Below, one piece after another: positions 42,173-51,742 of a stretch of 64,000 nt of DNA. Position 1 is the stretch's first letter; each line of letters starts with the position of its first letter. The notes below the pieces were generated by a model. The model was not told the DNA's origin, ran no database searches, and saw only the letters and a program-made list of their open reading frames with translations. This DNA comes from Antarctobacter heliothermus (GTDB lineage: Bacteria; Pseudomonadota; Alphaproteobacteria; Rhodobacterales; Rhodobacteraceae), in contig NZ_FZON01000024.1 of NCBI RefSeq assembly GCF_900188425.1, forward strand, positions 1 to 64,000. Reading direction: 5' to 3'. Both the position numbers and the translations under genes were made by a program.

Positions 42173-42616
42173 ATGTTGGACAATATGCCTCGCGGCACGA
42201 TTTGCATCGAAGACATCGAAATGGGGATGACCCGTTACCTGCGCAAACAGGTGACGGATCGGGACATCGAGATGTTCGCAGAGGTGTCGACCGACCGGAA
42301 CCCGGTGCATCTGGACGATGACTATGCGCAGGACACCATCTTTGAGGGGCGGATCGCCCACGGGATGCTGACCGCCGGGCTGATCTCTGCGGTGATCGGT
42401 GAGCAACTGCCGGGGCATGGCACGGTCTACATGGGCCAGACGCTGAAGTTTCTCGGCCCTGTCCGCCCCGGCGACATGGTCTATGCCGAGGTCAAGGTGG
42501 TCGATATCGACCATGCCAAGCGCCGGGTGACGCTGGAAACCCATTGCGCGGTGGACGGCAAGAAAGTCCTGATTGGCGAGGCCAAGGTGCTGGCCCCGTC
42601 GCGCAAATTCGACTGA
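42173..42616 (+). CDS. MaoC-family (R)-specific enoyl-CoA hydratase
   Basis: A 147-residue hot-dog-fold hydratase of the PhaJ type: FAEVSTDRNPVHLDDDYAQD with the catalytic Asp and His, then FEGRIAHGMLTAGLISAVIG and LKFLGPVRPGDMVYAEVKVV. It adds water to short or medium enoyl-CoA, giving (R)-3-hydroxyacyl-CoA, often for polyhydroxyalkanoate synthesis. The start at 42173 follows GGAGG by 5 bases; the ATG 4 codons upstream contains that site. The AT-rich 104-bp upstream region has the small palindrome GTAAT-AAA-ATTAC. Confidence 0.92.
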   Translation: MLDNMPRGTICIEDIEMGMTRYLRKQVTDRDIEMFAEVSTDRNPVHLDDDYAQDTIFEGRIAHGMLTAGLISAVIGEQLPGHGTVYMGQTLKFLGPVRPGDMVYAEVKVVDIDHAKRRVTLETHCAVDGKKVLIGEAKVLAPSRKFD

Positions 42617-42694
42617 GGTCGGGAAAACCTACTCTATCGCGCGGGCCGCAAATCGGCGTACCCTTGGGGGGATCTTTCCTCCCGAGGTATTCCC

Positions 42695-43183
42695 ATGTTG
42701 CGCATATTGCCCCTGATCCTGTTGGCCGCCGGTCCTGCCGCCGCCGCCTGTTCCTCTGCTGACACCACGTTTTTGTGGTGCCGGGTGGAGGGGAGTTCCA
42801 AACAACTGGAGGTCTGCGCTGAATCCTACGGCGCGGTGTACCGCTTTGGTCCGCAGGGGCGGCCCGAACTGGAGCTGGTGGAACGCTACGATACGTTGGA
42901 TTACCGCCCATGGCCCGGCGTCGGGCGCGACATCTGGGAAGAGGTCGCGTTTTACAACGGCGGCTACACCTATCTGGTGCACGGCGGCGTCGATCGGCAG
43001 TACCAGGGCAACAACCTGGCGAATGCGATGTATGGCGGCGTGACCGTGTCCAAGGGCGGGCGCGAGATTGCCACGCTGACCTGCCAGCGTCCGGCGATTG
43101 ATTTCCCCTATTCCAACGGGTTGTCGGACGGCAAGGCGCGCGCCGGACTGCGGTGGGAGCCGGGGGTTGGCTGGGTCTACTGA
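42695..43183 (+). CDS. Hypothetical secreted protein
   Basis: A 162-residue protein with a signal peptide (MLRILPLILLAAGPAAAACS, cleavage near AAA-C). The mature part has several cysteines and many aromatics: TTFLWCRVEGSSKQLEVC, AVYRFGPQGRPELELVERYD, WEEVAFYNGGYTYLVHGGVD. It looks like a beta-sandwich periplasmic protein. No family recognised. The stop is 6 bp from the end of the convergent oxidoreductase gene. Confidence 0.75.
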   Translation: MLRILPLILLAAGPAAAACSSADTTFLWCRVEGSSKQLEVCAESYGAVYRFGPQGRPELELVERYDTLDYRPWPGVGRDIWEEVAFYNGGYTYLVHGGVDRQYQGNNLANAMYGGVTVSKGGREIATLTCQRPAIDFPYSNGLSDGKARAGLRWEPGVGWVY

Positions 43184-43189
43184 GCCGCC

Positions 43190-44224
43190 TCAGGCGATCA
43201 GGCGAAAGCCCTCGGGGATGGTGTCGCGCGCCTCCAGCACCAGATCAGCCATGACCTCGGCCAGTTTGGGGGCCATGCCAAAGCCGATCTTGAACCCGCC
43301 ATTGAGGACGTACTGACCGTCGCGTCCCGGCCATACGCCCAGCAGCGGCGCGCGGGTCCGGGCACGCGGACGTACGCCGGCCCAGTGTTCCAGCACCGCA
43401 GCGCCATGCAGCGCAGGCACTGCCGCGCAGGCGCGATCCACCAGCGCATCGCATTGGGCGTCGGTGCTGGTGGGGGCGTCAAACTCCCGCTCGGAGGTAG
43501 AGCCGACGGCCACGGTGCCATCCGCGTGGGGGATGATGTGCAACCCGTCGACAAACAGCTGCGGCGCGTCGGGGGCGGCAAAGCGCAGTAGCGCGGCCTG
43601 TCCCTTGACGCCATCGCCGATCTTGCGGCCCAAATCGTCTGACAGATCCAGCAACCCCTGCCAGCCGGTGGCCCAGATCACCGCGCCGGCATCTGGCGCC
43701 TCTGTGACGATCTGAGTGCCTGACACCTCCAGCGCGGCGACCAGCGCGGCGCAGGCGCGGCGCGGGCACATGCGGGCGGTCAGGGTGTCGTGGATCAGAT
43801 AGCCGCTGGGCGACAGCGGCGCGAAGGCACCCGCCGCGACCTGCGGGATCACCTGCCAGACCGCCCTACCCTGCCAGAGCGTCGCCGCCCCGGCGGCGCG
43901 CTGCTGGGCCAGTGTCAGCGCGTGCTCATCGGCCAAGGGCTGTAACCGGCCGCTGCGCGCGTAGCCCGCGCTGACGCCGCCGGTGTCGTGAACCTCTGCC
44001 CAATAGGATTCGGCCATCAGCAGGCTGTCGAGCTGGAACGCCTTTTTCTCATTCCAGTTTTCCGGCACATGCGGGGCCAGCGCCCCCACGACTCCGCCGG
44101 ATGATCCGGCCCCCGGACCGTGAGGATCGACCACGCGCACCCGCGCGCCCCGCCGCACGCAGGCCCAAGCCACCGACAGGCCAAAGATCCCTGCCCCGCG
44201 CACCGTCACGTCGACGCTTGCCAT
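43190..44224 (-). CDS. FAD-dependent oxidoreductase (MnmC C-terminal-domain-like)
   Basis: A 344-residue DAO-type flavoprotein: VTVRGAGIFGLSVAWACVRR for FAD binding, GSSGGVVGALAPHVPENWNE, and C-terminal GVRPRARTRAPLLGVWPGRD, GGFKIGFGMAPKLAEVMADL. The size and the DPHGPGAGSSGG-type insertion resemble the oxidase half of bifunctional MnmC, which removes carboxymethyl from cmnm5U in tRNA. The gene is divergent from a stand-alone MnmD-type methyltransferase (49 bp gap), so it is probably the oxidase partner. GAGGAG precedes the ATG at 44224. A generic amino acid oxidase is the alternative. Confidence 0.8.
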   Translation of the reverse strand: MASVDVTVRGAGIFGLSVAWACVRRGARVRVVDPHGPGAGSSGGVVGALAPHVPENWNEKKAFQLDSLLMAESYWAEVHDTGGVSAGYARSGRLQPLADEHALTLAQQRAAGAATLWQGRAVWQVIPQVAAGAFAPLSPSGYLIHDTLTARMCPRRACAALVAALEVSGTQIVTEAPDAGAVIWATGWQGLLDLSDDLGRKIGDGVKGQAALLRFAAPDAPQLFVDGLHIIPHADGTVAVGSTSEREFDAPTSTDAQCDALVDRACAAVPALHGAAVLEHWAGVRPRARTRAPLLGVWPGRDGQYVLNGGFKIGFGMAPKLAEVMADLVLEARDTIPEGFRLIA

Positions 44225-44273
44225 TGCTGCCACTCCTCGCCAGAACTTGGGGCCGTTGATAAGGAACAATGCG

Positions 44274-44948
44274 ATGGCCGACCAGAGCGCAGGTTTGGAC
44301 TGGCGGAAGGGCACCCCGGTGTCGACCCGGTTTGACGATCCATATTTCTCGCTGGAAAACGGGCTGGCCGAGACGCGGCATGTGTTTCTGACCGGCAACG
44401 GGTTGCCGGACCGATTTGGCGACGGGTTCCACATTGCCGAACTGGGGTTCGGCACCGGGTTGAACCTGTTGGCGGCACTGGACCTGTGGCGGCAGAGCGG
44501 CCAGCGCGGCAGGCTGTTCTTCACCACGTTCGAGGCCTATCCGCTGACGCCGGAACAGATGATCCGCGCGCAACAGGCGTTTCCCGAACTTGCCCCCTTG
44601 GCGCAGGAACTGGCGCCGCTTTGGGGGCAGCACGCCTTTGCCCTGCCCGACCTGACGTTCCAGATGATCGAGGGCGACGCGCGGCAAACCCTGCCCGAGT
44701 GGCCCGGCGCGGTGGACGCATGGTTCCTGGACGGGTTTTCGCCCGCCAAGAACCCCGAGCTGTGGAACGCCGATTTGATGGCACAGGTGGCCCGCCACAT
44801 GGCCCCCGGCGCCACGGCGGCGAGTTATACGGCGGCGGGCCATGTGCGCCGGGCGCTGGCGGCTGCGGGGCTTGAGGTCATGCGCGTGTCGGGCTATGGC
44901 CGAAAGCGTCACATGACGATTGCCACAAAACCGATTGCGAGCGCCTGA
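44274..44948 (+). CDS. mnmD: tRNA 5-methylaminomethyl-2-thiouridine methyltransferase (MnmD-type)
   Basis: A 224-residue Rossmann methyltransferase equal to the N-terminal domain of MnmC: FSLENGLAETRHVFLTGNGL, SAM site ELGFGTGLNLLAALDLW, and WFLDGFSPAKNPELWNADLM. It methylates nm5U34 of tRNAs. In E. coli the methyltransferase and FAD-oxidase domains are fused; here they are two divergent genes. AAGGAACAATGCG precedes the ATG at 44274. Confidence 0.9.
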   Translation: MADQSAGLDWRKGTPVSTRFDDPYFSLENGLAETRHVFLTGNGLPDRFGDGFHIAELGFGTGLNLLAALDLWRQSGQRGRLFFTTFEAYPLTPEQMIRAQQAFPELAPLAQELAPLWGQHAFALPDLTFQMIEGDARQTLPEWPGAVDAWFLDGFSPAKNPELWNADLMAQVARHMAPGATAASYTAAGHVRRALAAAGLEVMRVSGYGRKRHMTIATKPIASA

Positions 44949-45010
44949 CCCGGCGGCGCAGACGGCGGGCGGTCGCCCCCACCCCACCCACCACACAGAA
45001 AGCGCGCCTC

Positions 45011-45880
45011 ATGGCTGAGCAGAACACCCGTCTTGGCATCTGGCTGATGGTCGCCACCACCTTTGTCTTTGCCTTGCAGGACGGGATTTCGCGGCATCTG
45101 GCGGCGGAATACAACACCATGATGGTGGTGATGATCCGCTACTGGTTCTTTGCCGCCTTTGTGCTGGCGGTGGCGGCGCGCAAGTCGGGCGGGTTGCGGG
45201 CGGCGGCACAGAGCGCGTTTCCGTGGTTGCAGGTCTTTCGCGGCGCGCTGCTGGTGGTGGAAATCAACGTCATGGTGCTGGCCTTTGTCTTTCTGGGACT
45301 GGTCGAAAGCCATGCGGTCTTTGCGGTCTATCCGCTGCTGGTGGCGGCTCTGTCCGGCCCGGTTCTGGGTGAGCGCGTGGGCTGGCGGCGCTGGGTGGCC
45401 ATCGGCATCGGGTTTGTCGGGGTGATCATCATCCTGCAACCGTCGGGCGGGGTGTTTTCCCCCTACGCGGCGATCCCGCTGCTGGCGGCCACGATGTTCG
45501 CGCTCTACGCGCTGTTGACGCGCTATGTGGCGCGGGCGGACAGCGCCACGACATCGTTTTTCTACACCGGGGTCGCCGGGGTGGTGGTGGCCACGGCCAT
45601 CGGGGTCGGGTTCTGGGTGCCGATGACAGGTTCGGACTGGCTGTGGATGGGGCTGTTGTGCATCACCGGGGCCAGCGGGCATTACCTGATGATCCGCTGT
45701 TTCGAGGTGGCAGAGGCCAGCGCAGTCCAACCCTTTGCCTATCTGCAACTGGTCTTTGCCAGCACGCTGGGCATCGCGGTGTTTGGCGAAAGCATCCGCT
45801 GGAACGTCGGCCTTGGCGCGGGGCTGATCGTGGCGGCGGGGCTGTTTACCCTGTGGCGGGAACGGCAGGCGCGCGGCTAA
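45011..45880 (+). CDS. DMT-family (EamA) transporter
   Basis: A 289-residue inner-membrane protein with ten hydrophobic segments in two EamA repeats (about 8-140 and 145-280). It begins RLGIWLMVATTFVFALQDGI and has the conserved GxxxxxE-type turn LSGPVLGERVGWRRWVAIGI at the end of repeat 1 and GIAVFGESIRWNVGLGAGLI in repeat 2. Such transporters move amino acids, nucleotide precursors or other metabolites; the cargo cannot be predicted. It ends 9 bp from the convergent transglycosylase. Confidence 0.9.
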   Translation: MAEQNTRLGIWLMVATTFVFALQDGISRHLAAEYNTMMVVMIRYWFFAAFVLAVAARKSGGLRAAAQSAFPWLQVFRGALLVVEINVMVLAFVFLGLVESHAVFAVYPLLVAALSGPVLGERVGWRRWVAIGIGFVGVIIILQPSGGVFSPYAAIPLLAATMFALYALLTRYVARADSATTSFFYTGVAGVVVATAIGVGFWVPMTGSDWLWMGLLCITGASGHYLMIRCFEVAEASAVQPFAYLQLVFASTLGIAVFGESIRWNVGLGAGLIVAAGLFTLWRERQARG

Positions 45881-45889
45881 TCGCGGCCC

Positions 45890-47842
45890 TCAGCGGACCG
45901 CCGATTGCAGCGTGTTGCCCAGCAGTTCCTGGCTGAACGGCACCGGATGCGGCGGTTTGCCCAGACGGGCGCGGTAGACCGGCAGGCTTTCGGTGACGCG
46001 CATGACGTAGTTGCGCGTCTCATCAAAGGGGATCATTTCGATCCAGTCGATGATGTCGATGTCGCCTTTGCGCGGGTCGCCAAAGCGGTCCATCCAGCCC
46101 ACTGGACGCCCCGGACCGGCGTTGTAGCCTGCCGACATCATCACGGCGTTGCCATCGAACCGGTCCGCCAGACCGGCAAGGTAGTTCGATCCCAGCCGCG
46201 CGTTGTAGGCCGGATCGCTGAGCAGGCGGTCTATGTCGTATTCGATGCCCAACTGCCCCGAGACCAGTTTCGCCGTGCCGGGCATCAGCTGCATGTAGCC
46301 GCGCGCCCCCGCGCCAGAGATCACGCCGGGGTCAAATTCAGATTCGCGCCGCGCGATGGCCAGCACCATTTCCTTGGGCACCGGGTATTCGCCCTCTGTC
46401 ACCCGCGGGTCGAGCGCATAGTACGGCCCCGGCAGTTCGATGCCGAATTGTGCCGCGCGCTTGCCCAGCATGACCTGGATATGCGGGCGGCCCATGTCCA
46501 TCAACATGGTACCCATCTGGCCCATGCCGGTGCGGTCCAGCGATTCGGCCAGATGGGTGAGAAAGCGTTCGCCGAGGCTGATCTCACCGGCGGCGAGCAG
46601 CAGAATGCCCGCCTCGAAGACGCTGGATTTGGCGAACTCCGCGTTGCGCCAGTCGCCGAACGGCTCAATCCCCGACAGGGTCGGACTGGGCGGCAGGCCG
46701 GCGCGTTCGGCGGCCAGCAGCCCGTAGAACGAGGTCTGGAACTGCGCGCCGTGGGCGTAGGCCTCTTTCGCCTTGTCGGCCTGACCGGCGGCCTCATAGG
46801 CGCGGCCCAGCCAATAGCCCGCGCGCCCGACAGAGATCGGCGTCCAGACGCCATCGCGGAAATTCTCGAAATGGGCGACCGCCAGATCGGTGCGGTCGAG
46901 ATAGCGCAGCGCCAGAAAACCGGCGATCCATTCCAGTTCGGCGAACTCTGATCCTTCGACCAGCCAGTGGTGGGCGGCGATCTCATAGGCCTCGGCGTAG
47001 GCGCCGTCGCGCATCCGTTCGCGGGCCAGATCAACCCGTTCGGGCGCCCAGGCCCAGGGTTCGCCCAGTGTCGCGCGGCTAGTGGATTGCTGGCGCAGCA
47101 GTTCGATCGCGTCCGCTGTGCGCCGCTTGCGCACGCGCCACTGGAACCGTTCAAAGGCAAGGCCCGGATGATCGGCAAGCTCGGCAGGCACCTTGGCAAT
47201 CAGCGTGTCGACGCCGGGGGCAGAGGTGCGCAGCGCGATCCGCGCCTGTGCCAGCGCCTGCCAGCCGTCGTCTACAAGGCTCATCATCTGACCGGCATTG
47301 CCGCTCCACCCTTGCCACAGCGCCATGTCCAGCCGGGCAACGTGGTGGTCGCGCAGGATATCGCCCCAGTTTTCAATGAAAGCGCGCCGTTCGTCCGAGG
47401 TCATCGACAGGGTGCGCCACGCCAACACGATATCGGCCTGCGCTGCGCCCTCGTCCCCGGCGGCCATATGCGCCCGCGCCATCGCCAAAGCGCCGCTGCC
47501 GGTCTGCGGCAGATTACCGTCGAAAAAGGCGCGGATCGACTCGGCCGTGGCCTCTGACATGGTGGGTTCGGATTTTTCGCGCAGGTAATCCATCCCCGGC
47601 CAATCCGGGTGACGGGCAATGAAATCCTGCACTTCGCGGACGTCGCCCCGGCCCGCGCGCAGCGCGTGCCACAGGATGACATCCACCGCCGCCTGCCCGT
47701 CGGCACGCGCCGCAATCCGGGCCGCGGCCCAGTTGCCTTCGCGCATGGATTGCATGGCCTTGGCCAAACCTGCACCGCGCTCTTGCGCCAGTACGGGCAG
47801 AGCGGTGACAAGCAGCAACAACAAGGCAAGGAGACGTGACAT
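45890..47842 (-). CDS. Soluble lytic murein transglycosylase (Slt type)
   Basis: A 650-residue periplasmic enzyme with a signal peptide (MSRLLALLLLLVTALPVLAQ), a long helical superhelix region (about 30-470) and a lysozyme-like domain at about 480-620. The catalytic Glu is residue 500 in VLAIARRESEFDPGVISGAG, followed by the signature RGYMQLMPGTAKLV and MMSAGYNAGP. It cleaves peptidoglycan to give 1,6-anhydro-muropeptides. The start at 47842 puts the signal peptide first; the longer frame to 47947 is not supported. Divergent from dapA by about 145 bp. Confidence 0.94.
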   Translation of the reverse strand: MSRLLALLLLLVTALPVLAQERGAGLAKAMQSMREGNWAAARIAARADGQAAVDVILWHALRAGRGDVREVQDFIARHPDWPGMDYLREKSEPTMSEATAESIRAFFDGNLPQTGSGALAMARAHMAAGDEGAAQADIVLAWRTLSMTSDERRAFIENWGDILRDHHVARLDMALWQGWSGNAGQMMSLVDDGWQALAQARIALRTSAPGVDTLIAKVPAELADHPGLAFERFQWRVRKRRTADAIELLRQQSTSRATLGEPWAWAPERVDLARERMRDGAYAEAYEIAAHHWLVEGSEFAELEWIAGFLALRYLDRTDLAVAHFENFRDGVWTPISVGRAGYWLGRAYEAAGQADKAKEAYAHGAQFQTSFYGLLAAERAGLPPSPTLSGIEPFGDWRNAEFAKSSVFEAGILLLAAGEISLGERFLTHLAESLDRTGMGQMGTMLMDMGRPHIQVMLGKRAAQFGIELPGPYYALDPRVTEGEYPVPKEMVLAIARRESEFDPGVISGAGARGYMQLMPGTAKLVSGQLGIEYDIDRLLSDPAYNARLGSNYLAGLADRFDGNAVMMSAGYNAGPGRPVGWMDRFGDPRKGDIDIIDWIEMIPFDETRNYVMRVTESLPVYRARLGKPPHPVPFSQELLGNTLQSAVR

Positions 47843-47988
47843 CGACTTGCTTTTTCCGTGATGAAAAGGAATAGACGCTTCTTGCAGAGGATACGTCCGG
47901 CGCGCGGCCATGCAACTCACATAGTTGAGGGGTCGGCGGGTTTCCACCGTAACAAACGCCGGACAGCGACAAACGAAAGGAGCGTGTC

Positions 47989-48864
47989 ATGTTTCAAGGT
48001 TCAATGCCTGCCCTGGTCACGCCGTTCAAGGACGGCGCCGTGGATTTCGACACGCTCAAAAAGCTGGTCGAGTGGCACATCGCCGAAGGCTCTCACGGGC
48101 TGGTGCCTGTGGGGACAACCGGCGAAAGCCCGACCCTGACCCACCGAGAGCACGAAGAGGTCATCGCCTGCGTGGTCGAGGCCGCGGCAGGCCGCATCCC
48201 GGTGATCGCCGGGGCCGGGTCAAACAACACCGCCGAGGCGATCCGGTTCACCCAATACGCCGCCCGCGTGGGGGCCAATGGCGCGCTGGTTGTGACACCC
48301 TATTACAACAAGCCGACCCAGGCCGGACTGATCGCGCATTTCACCGCCGTGCATGACAGCGCCGATATTCCGATCATCATCTACAACATCCCCGGCCGGT
48401 CGGTTGTGGACATGCTGCCCGGCACCATGGGTGAGTTGGCCAAGCTGCCGCGTATTGTCGGCGTCAAGGACGCCACGGCGGATCTGGCGCGGGTCTGCAT
48501 GCAGCGGATCACCTGCGGCCCGGATTTCATCCAGGTCTCTGGTGAGGATGCCACCGCGCACGGGTTCAACGCCCAAGGCGGCGTGGGCTGTATCTCTGTC
48601 ACCGCCAATGTCGCGCCCAAGCTGTGTTCGCAACTGCAAGAGGCCTGCCTTGCCGGGGATTACGCCAAGGCGCTGGAAATTCAGGACAAGCTGATGCCGC
48701 TGCATCAGGCCATCTTTACCGAGCCGGGTCTGGTGGGTGCGAAATACGGCATGGCGCGGCTGGGGCTGTGTTCCGAAGAGGTGCGCCTGCCGCTGCTGCC
48801 GCTGACCGATGCCACCAAGGCCAAGATGGACGTGGCGCTGGTGCATGCCGGTTTGCTGAAGTGA
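47989..48864 (+). CDS. dapA: 4-hydroxy-tetrahydrodipicolinate synthase
   Basis: A 291-residue TIM-barrel Schiff-base aldolase, first committed step of lysine/diaminopimelate synthesis from pyruvate and aspartate semialdehyde. Catalytic residues are Lys160 in [11 protein letters not shown], Tyr132 in IIIYNIPGR and Thr43/44 in [13 protein letters not shown] good AAAGGAGCG precedes the ATG. A strong terminator follows. dapB is elsewhere in the window (58.2 kb). Confidence 0.97.
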   Translation: MFQGSMPALVTPFKDGAVDFDTLKKLVEWHIAEGSHGLVPVGTTGESPTLTHREHEEVIACVVEAAAGRIPVIAGAGSNNTAEAIRFTQYAARVGANGALVVTPYYNKPTQAGLIAHFTAVHDSADIPIIIYNIPGRSVVDMLPGTMGELAKLPRIVGVKDATADLARVCMQRITCGPDFIQVSGEDATAHGFNAQGGVGCISVTANVAPKLCSQLQEACLAGDYAKALEIQDKLMPLHQAIFTEPGLVGAKYGMARLGLCSEEVRLPLLPLTDATKAKMDVALVHAGLLK

Positions 48865-48895
48865 TCTAGGCCAGCACGGAGTCCACAGACAGGTC

Positions 48896-48928
48896 GGGCC
48901 GGAAACCGCACAGTTTCCGGCCCGTTTT
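48896..48928 (+). terminator. Rho-independent terminator of dapA
   Basis: GGGCCGGAAAC (48896-48906) pairs perfectly with GTTTCCGGCCC (48913-48923) and is followed by GTTTTCGTTT. Confidence 0.88.
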
Positions 48929-48950
48929 CGTTTCCGGTTGCGGCGTGTGT

Positions 48951-50270
48951 CTATTGGCCCACCGTCGCCTCCAGCCCCTCTGGCTGACCGACAACCACAA
49001 ACAGCAGATCCTCAGGCTTCAGCAGTTCTGCCGCCACCCGCTCTACATCCTCCTGCGTCACCGCCTCGATCTTGGCGTTGCGTGTGGTGATGTAGTCGGG
49101 CGTCAGATCGTCCATCTGCATCCCTACAAGGATCTGCGCAATCGGCGCGTTGCCGTCAAACCGCAGCGGATAGGCCCCGGTCAGATAGGTCTTGGCACGG
49201 TCCAGTTCCTCTGGCGTGACGCCATCAGAGGCCATTTTGGACCACTCATCGCGGATCACCTCGACCGCCTCACCGATGCGGTCATTGGCCGAGGCGACGC
49301 GGCCAAGGAACAGTTCCGCATGTTCGCGCGGCGAGAGATAAGAATAGATGCCATAGGTCAGGCCGCGTTTTTCGCGCACCTCATGCATCAGCCGCGCCTC
49401 GAACCCGCCGCCGCCAAAGATCGTGTTCATCACATAGGCGGCGAAAAAGTCCGGGTCATCGCGCTTCATGCCCTTGTGGCCGAACATGGCAACCGATTGT
49501 GGCGTGTCAAAGGGCACCACGGTCACGCCACCGGTGGTTTGCACGTCCACATCCGCAGGCTGCGGCGCGCCGGTTTCGGGCAGATCGGCAAAAAGTGTGT
49601 CCAGCAGCGCGCCAAGATCTTCGGCGCTGATGTCCCCCGCCGCGCCGACATAGATGCGGTCGCGCGCAAGGGCGTTGCGATGGGCGGTGATCAGGTCATC
49701 GCGGGTCAATGCGGTCACGGTTTCAATGGTGCCGTTTTCCGACGATCCATAGGGGTGGTCGCCAAAGATCGCGCTGTAGAACGCCTTGCCCACGATCTCA
49801 TCCGGGTCGGTGGCGTCGGACCGCAGACCGGACAGCACCTGTTCGCGCACCCGTTCGATGGCCACCTCGTCAAAGCTGGGTGCCACCAGAGAGGCGCGCA
49901 GCAGATCGACCGCCGCGTCCTGCGTTTCGGTCAGGAACTTGGCCGACACGCGCACCGTGTCATCGCTTGCGTCATAGCTGAACCGCGCGGCGATGCCGTC
50001 GCGGGCCTCGGCAAAGGCGCGGGCGTCCATGCCTTCGGCCCCTTCCTCCAGCAAGCCAACCATGAGGTTGGTCGCGCCACGCTTGCCCGGTTCGTCAAGC
50101 GACGCCCCACCAAGGAAGCGGATTTCCAGCGCCACAAAGGGGATCGAGGGTTCCTCGACCAGCCATGCGTTTATCCCGCCGGGGCTGGTGACCTGTTGAA
50201 TGTCGATTTCGGCATGGGCGGCGAACCCGCCGCAGATCAGGCCGACGGCCAATACGAAACGGCGGATCAT
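48951..50270 (-). CDS. M16-family (insulinase-like) protein, catalytic site missing
   Basis: A 439-residue periplasmic protein with a signal peptide (MIRRFVLAVGLICGGFAAHA). The M16 fold is evident (FLGGASLDEPGKRGATNLMV; FGGGGFEARLMHEVREKRGL), but the zinc motif HxxEH is replaced by ATNLMVGLLEEG, so it should be an inactive partner, like the non-catalytic subunits of two-part M16 peptidases. Its start overlaps the stop of the active M16 gene by 4 bases, supporting a heterodimer. Confidence 0.9.
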   Translation of the reverse strand: MIRRFVLAVGLICGGFAAHAEIDIQQVTSPGGINAWLVEEPSIPFVALEIRFLGGASLDEPGKRGATNLMVGLLEEGAEGMDARAFAEARDGIAARFSYDASDDTVRVSAKFLTETQDAAVDLLRASLVAPSFDEVAIERVREQVLSGLRSDATDPDEIVGKAFYSAIFGDHPYGSSENGTIETVTALTRDDLITAHRNALARDRIYVGAAGDISAEDLGALLDTLFADLPETGAPQPADVDVQTTGGVTVVPFDTPQSVAMFGHKGMKRDDPDFFAAYVMNTIFGGGGFEARLMHEVREKRGLTYGIYSYLSPREHAELFLGRVASANDRIGEAVEVIRDEWSKMASDGVTPEELDRAKTYLTGAYPLRFDGNAPIAQILVGMQMDDLTPDYITTRNAKIEAVTQEDVERVAAELLKPEDLLFVVVGQPEGLEATVGQ

Positions 50271-51631
50271 TGCGTCACCTCCTGCAGCGGGGTCTGTTGC
50301 TCGGGGCCCATCAGGTAGCCGGTCACCGATTGGCGGCGATCAAAGACCTTTTTGGCGGCGGCGATGATGTCATCCCCTGTCACCGCTTGCAGCACCTCGG
50401 GCCAGTCCTGCACGTCCTGCACCGTCAACCCGGTGGTCAGCGCGTTGCCATAGCGGCGCGCGATGCTGTTGGGGTTATCCAGCGCGTAGATATGCGAGGC
50501 TTTGATCTGGAACTTGATCCGCTCCAACTGACCGGCGTCGACGCCGGTTTCGATCAGCTCGGCCAGCACCGCGTCCAATGCGGCCTCCCCCTCTTCAAGG
50601 CTGACACCGGGGGTCGGCACCATGACAAGGGTGAAGTTGGCCACATCCATCGAGGTGTCGTCGTAGTAGGCGTCGGTGTAGACGGCCTTGCGGCTGTCAA
50701 ATTGCAGCTTTTGCGTCAGGACAGAGGTCTGCCCACCGGCCAGAACCTGCGCCAGCAGGGACAGGGCCGCAGCCTCTTGCTGTGCGCCGCTGGTGCGGGC
50801 GGGGGCGATGTAGCTGCGGGTCAGATAGGGCTGCGAAACACGCGGGTCACGAAAGGTCATGCGGCGTTCGGACAGGTGGCGCGGCTCTGTCGGGCGGGCG
50901 CGCGGTTGCAGGTCCGGGTTCGGCGGCAGCGGGGCATAGTGTTCTTCGGCCAGCGCGCGGACCTCATCCGGGGTCACGTCGCCTGCGACGATCAGGATAG
51001 CGTTGTTGGGCGCGTAATACTCACCGTAGTAGGCCAGCGCGTCGTCCAGATCCAACTGCTCCATCTCATGGCGCCAACCGATGATCGGCGTGCCGTAGGG
51101 GTGGTTCAGGTAGAGGGCGGCGTCCTTTTGTTCGCGGAACAGCGCACCGGGGCTGTTTTCGACCCGCTGGTTGCGTTCCTCGATGATGACCTCGCGTTCG
51201 GTCAGGATGTCGGCCTCCGACAGGCGGAGGTTGACCATGCGGTCGGCCTCCATCTTCATCATCAGGCCCAGACGGTCAGCGGCAATGCGCTGGTGATAGG
51301 CGGTGGTGTCATAGCTGGTAAAGGCGTTGTCCGACCCGCCATTGGCCGCCACCGTGGCGCTGAACTCACCGGGGGCCAGCGTATCGGTGCCCTTGAACAG
51401 CAGGTGTTCCAGAAAATGGGCAACCCCTGAGACGCCGGGCTGTTCGTCCGCCGATCCGGCGCGATACCAGACCATGTGGACAACAACGGGGGCACGGTGA
51501 TCCTCGATCACCACCACGTCCATGCCATTGTCGAGGCCGAAGGTGGTCACTTTGCCCGCCTCCTGCGCAGAGGCGGCGATGGTCGACGCGCAAGACACGG
51601 CGAAAGCGAATAACAGGGTCAGGGGGCGCAT
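50267..51631 (-). CDS. M16-family zinc metallopeptidase
   Basis: A 454-residue periplasmic peptidase with a signal peptide (MRPLTLLFAFAVSCASTIAA, cleavage near ASA). The inverted zinc motif is intact in VAHFLEHLLFKGTD (His72, Glu75, His76) with the distal Glu in ILTEREVIIEERNQRVENSP. The C-terminal M16 half is also present. Likely degrades peptides in the periplasm together with the inactive partner encoded downstream (4-base overlap). Last part of the rsmB-purH-lspA gene run. Confidence 0.93.
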   Translation of the reverse strand: MRPLTLLFAFAVSCASTIAASAQEAGKVTTFGLDNGMDVVVIEDHRAPVVVHMVWYRAGSADEQPGVSGVAHFLEHLLFKGTDTLAPGEFSATVAANGGSDNAFTSYDTTAYHQRIAADRLGLMMKMEADRMVNLRLSEADILTEREVIIEERNQRVENSPGALFREQKDAALYLNHPYGTPIIGWRHEMEQLDLDDALAYYGEYYAPNNAILIVAGDVTPDEVRALAEEHYAPLPPNPDLQPRARPTEPRHLSERRMTFRDPRVSQPYLTRSYIAPARTSGAQQEAAALSLLAQVLAGGQTSVLTQKLQFDSRKAVYTDAYYDDTSMDVANFTLVMVPTPGVSLEEGEAALDAVLAELIETGVDAGQLERIKFQIKASHIYALDNPNSIARRYGNALTTGLTVQDVQDWPEVLQAVTGDDIIAAAKKVFDRRQSVTGYLMGPEQQTPLQEVTQ

Positions 51632-51742
51632 GCAGCATCCTCATGTTGTTCGGATGCTGCATTAAGTACGCGGGTCTGGCCCGACTTCAACCCGCCGTGA
51701 CACTGTGTGACGCGGACGTGACCGGGTGTGGGACCAAAGGGG

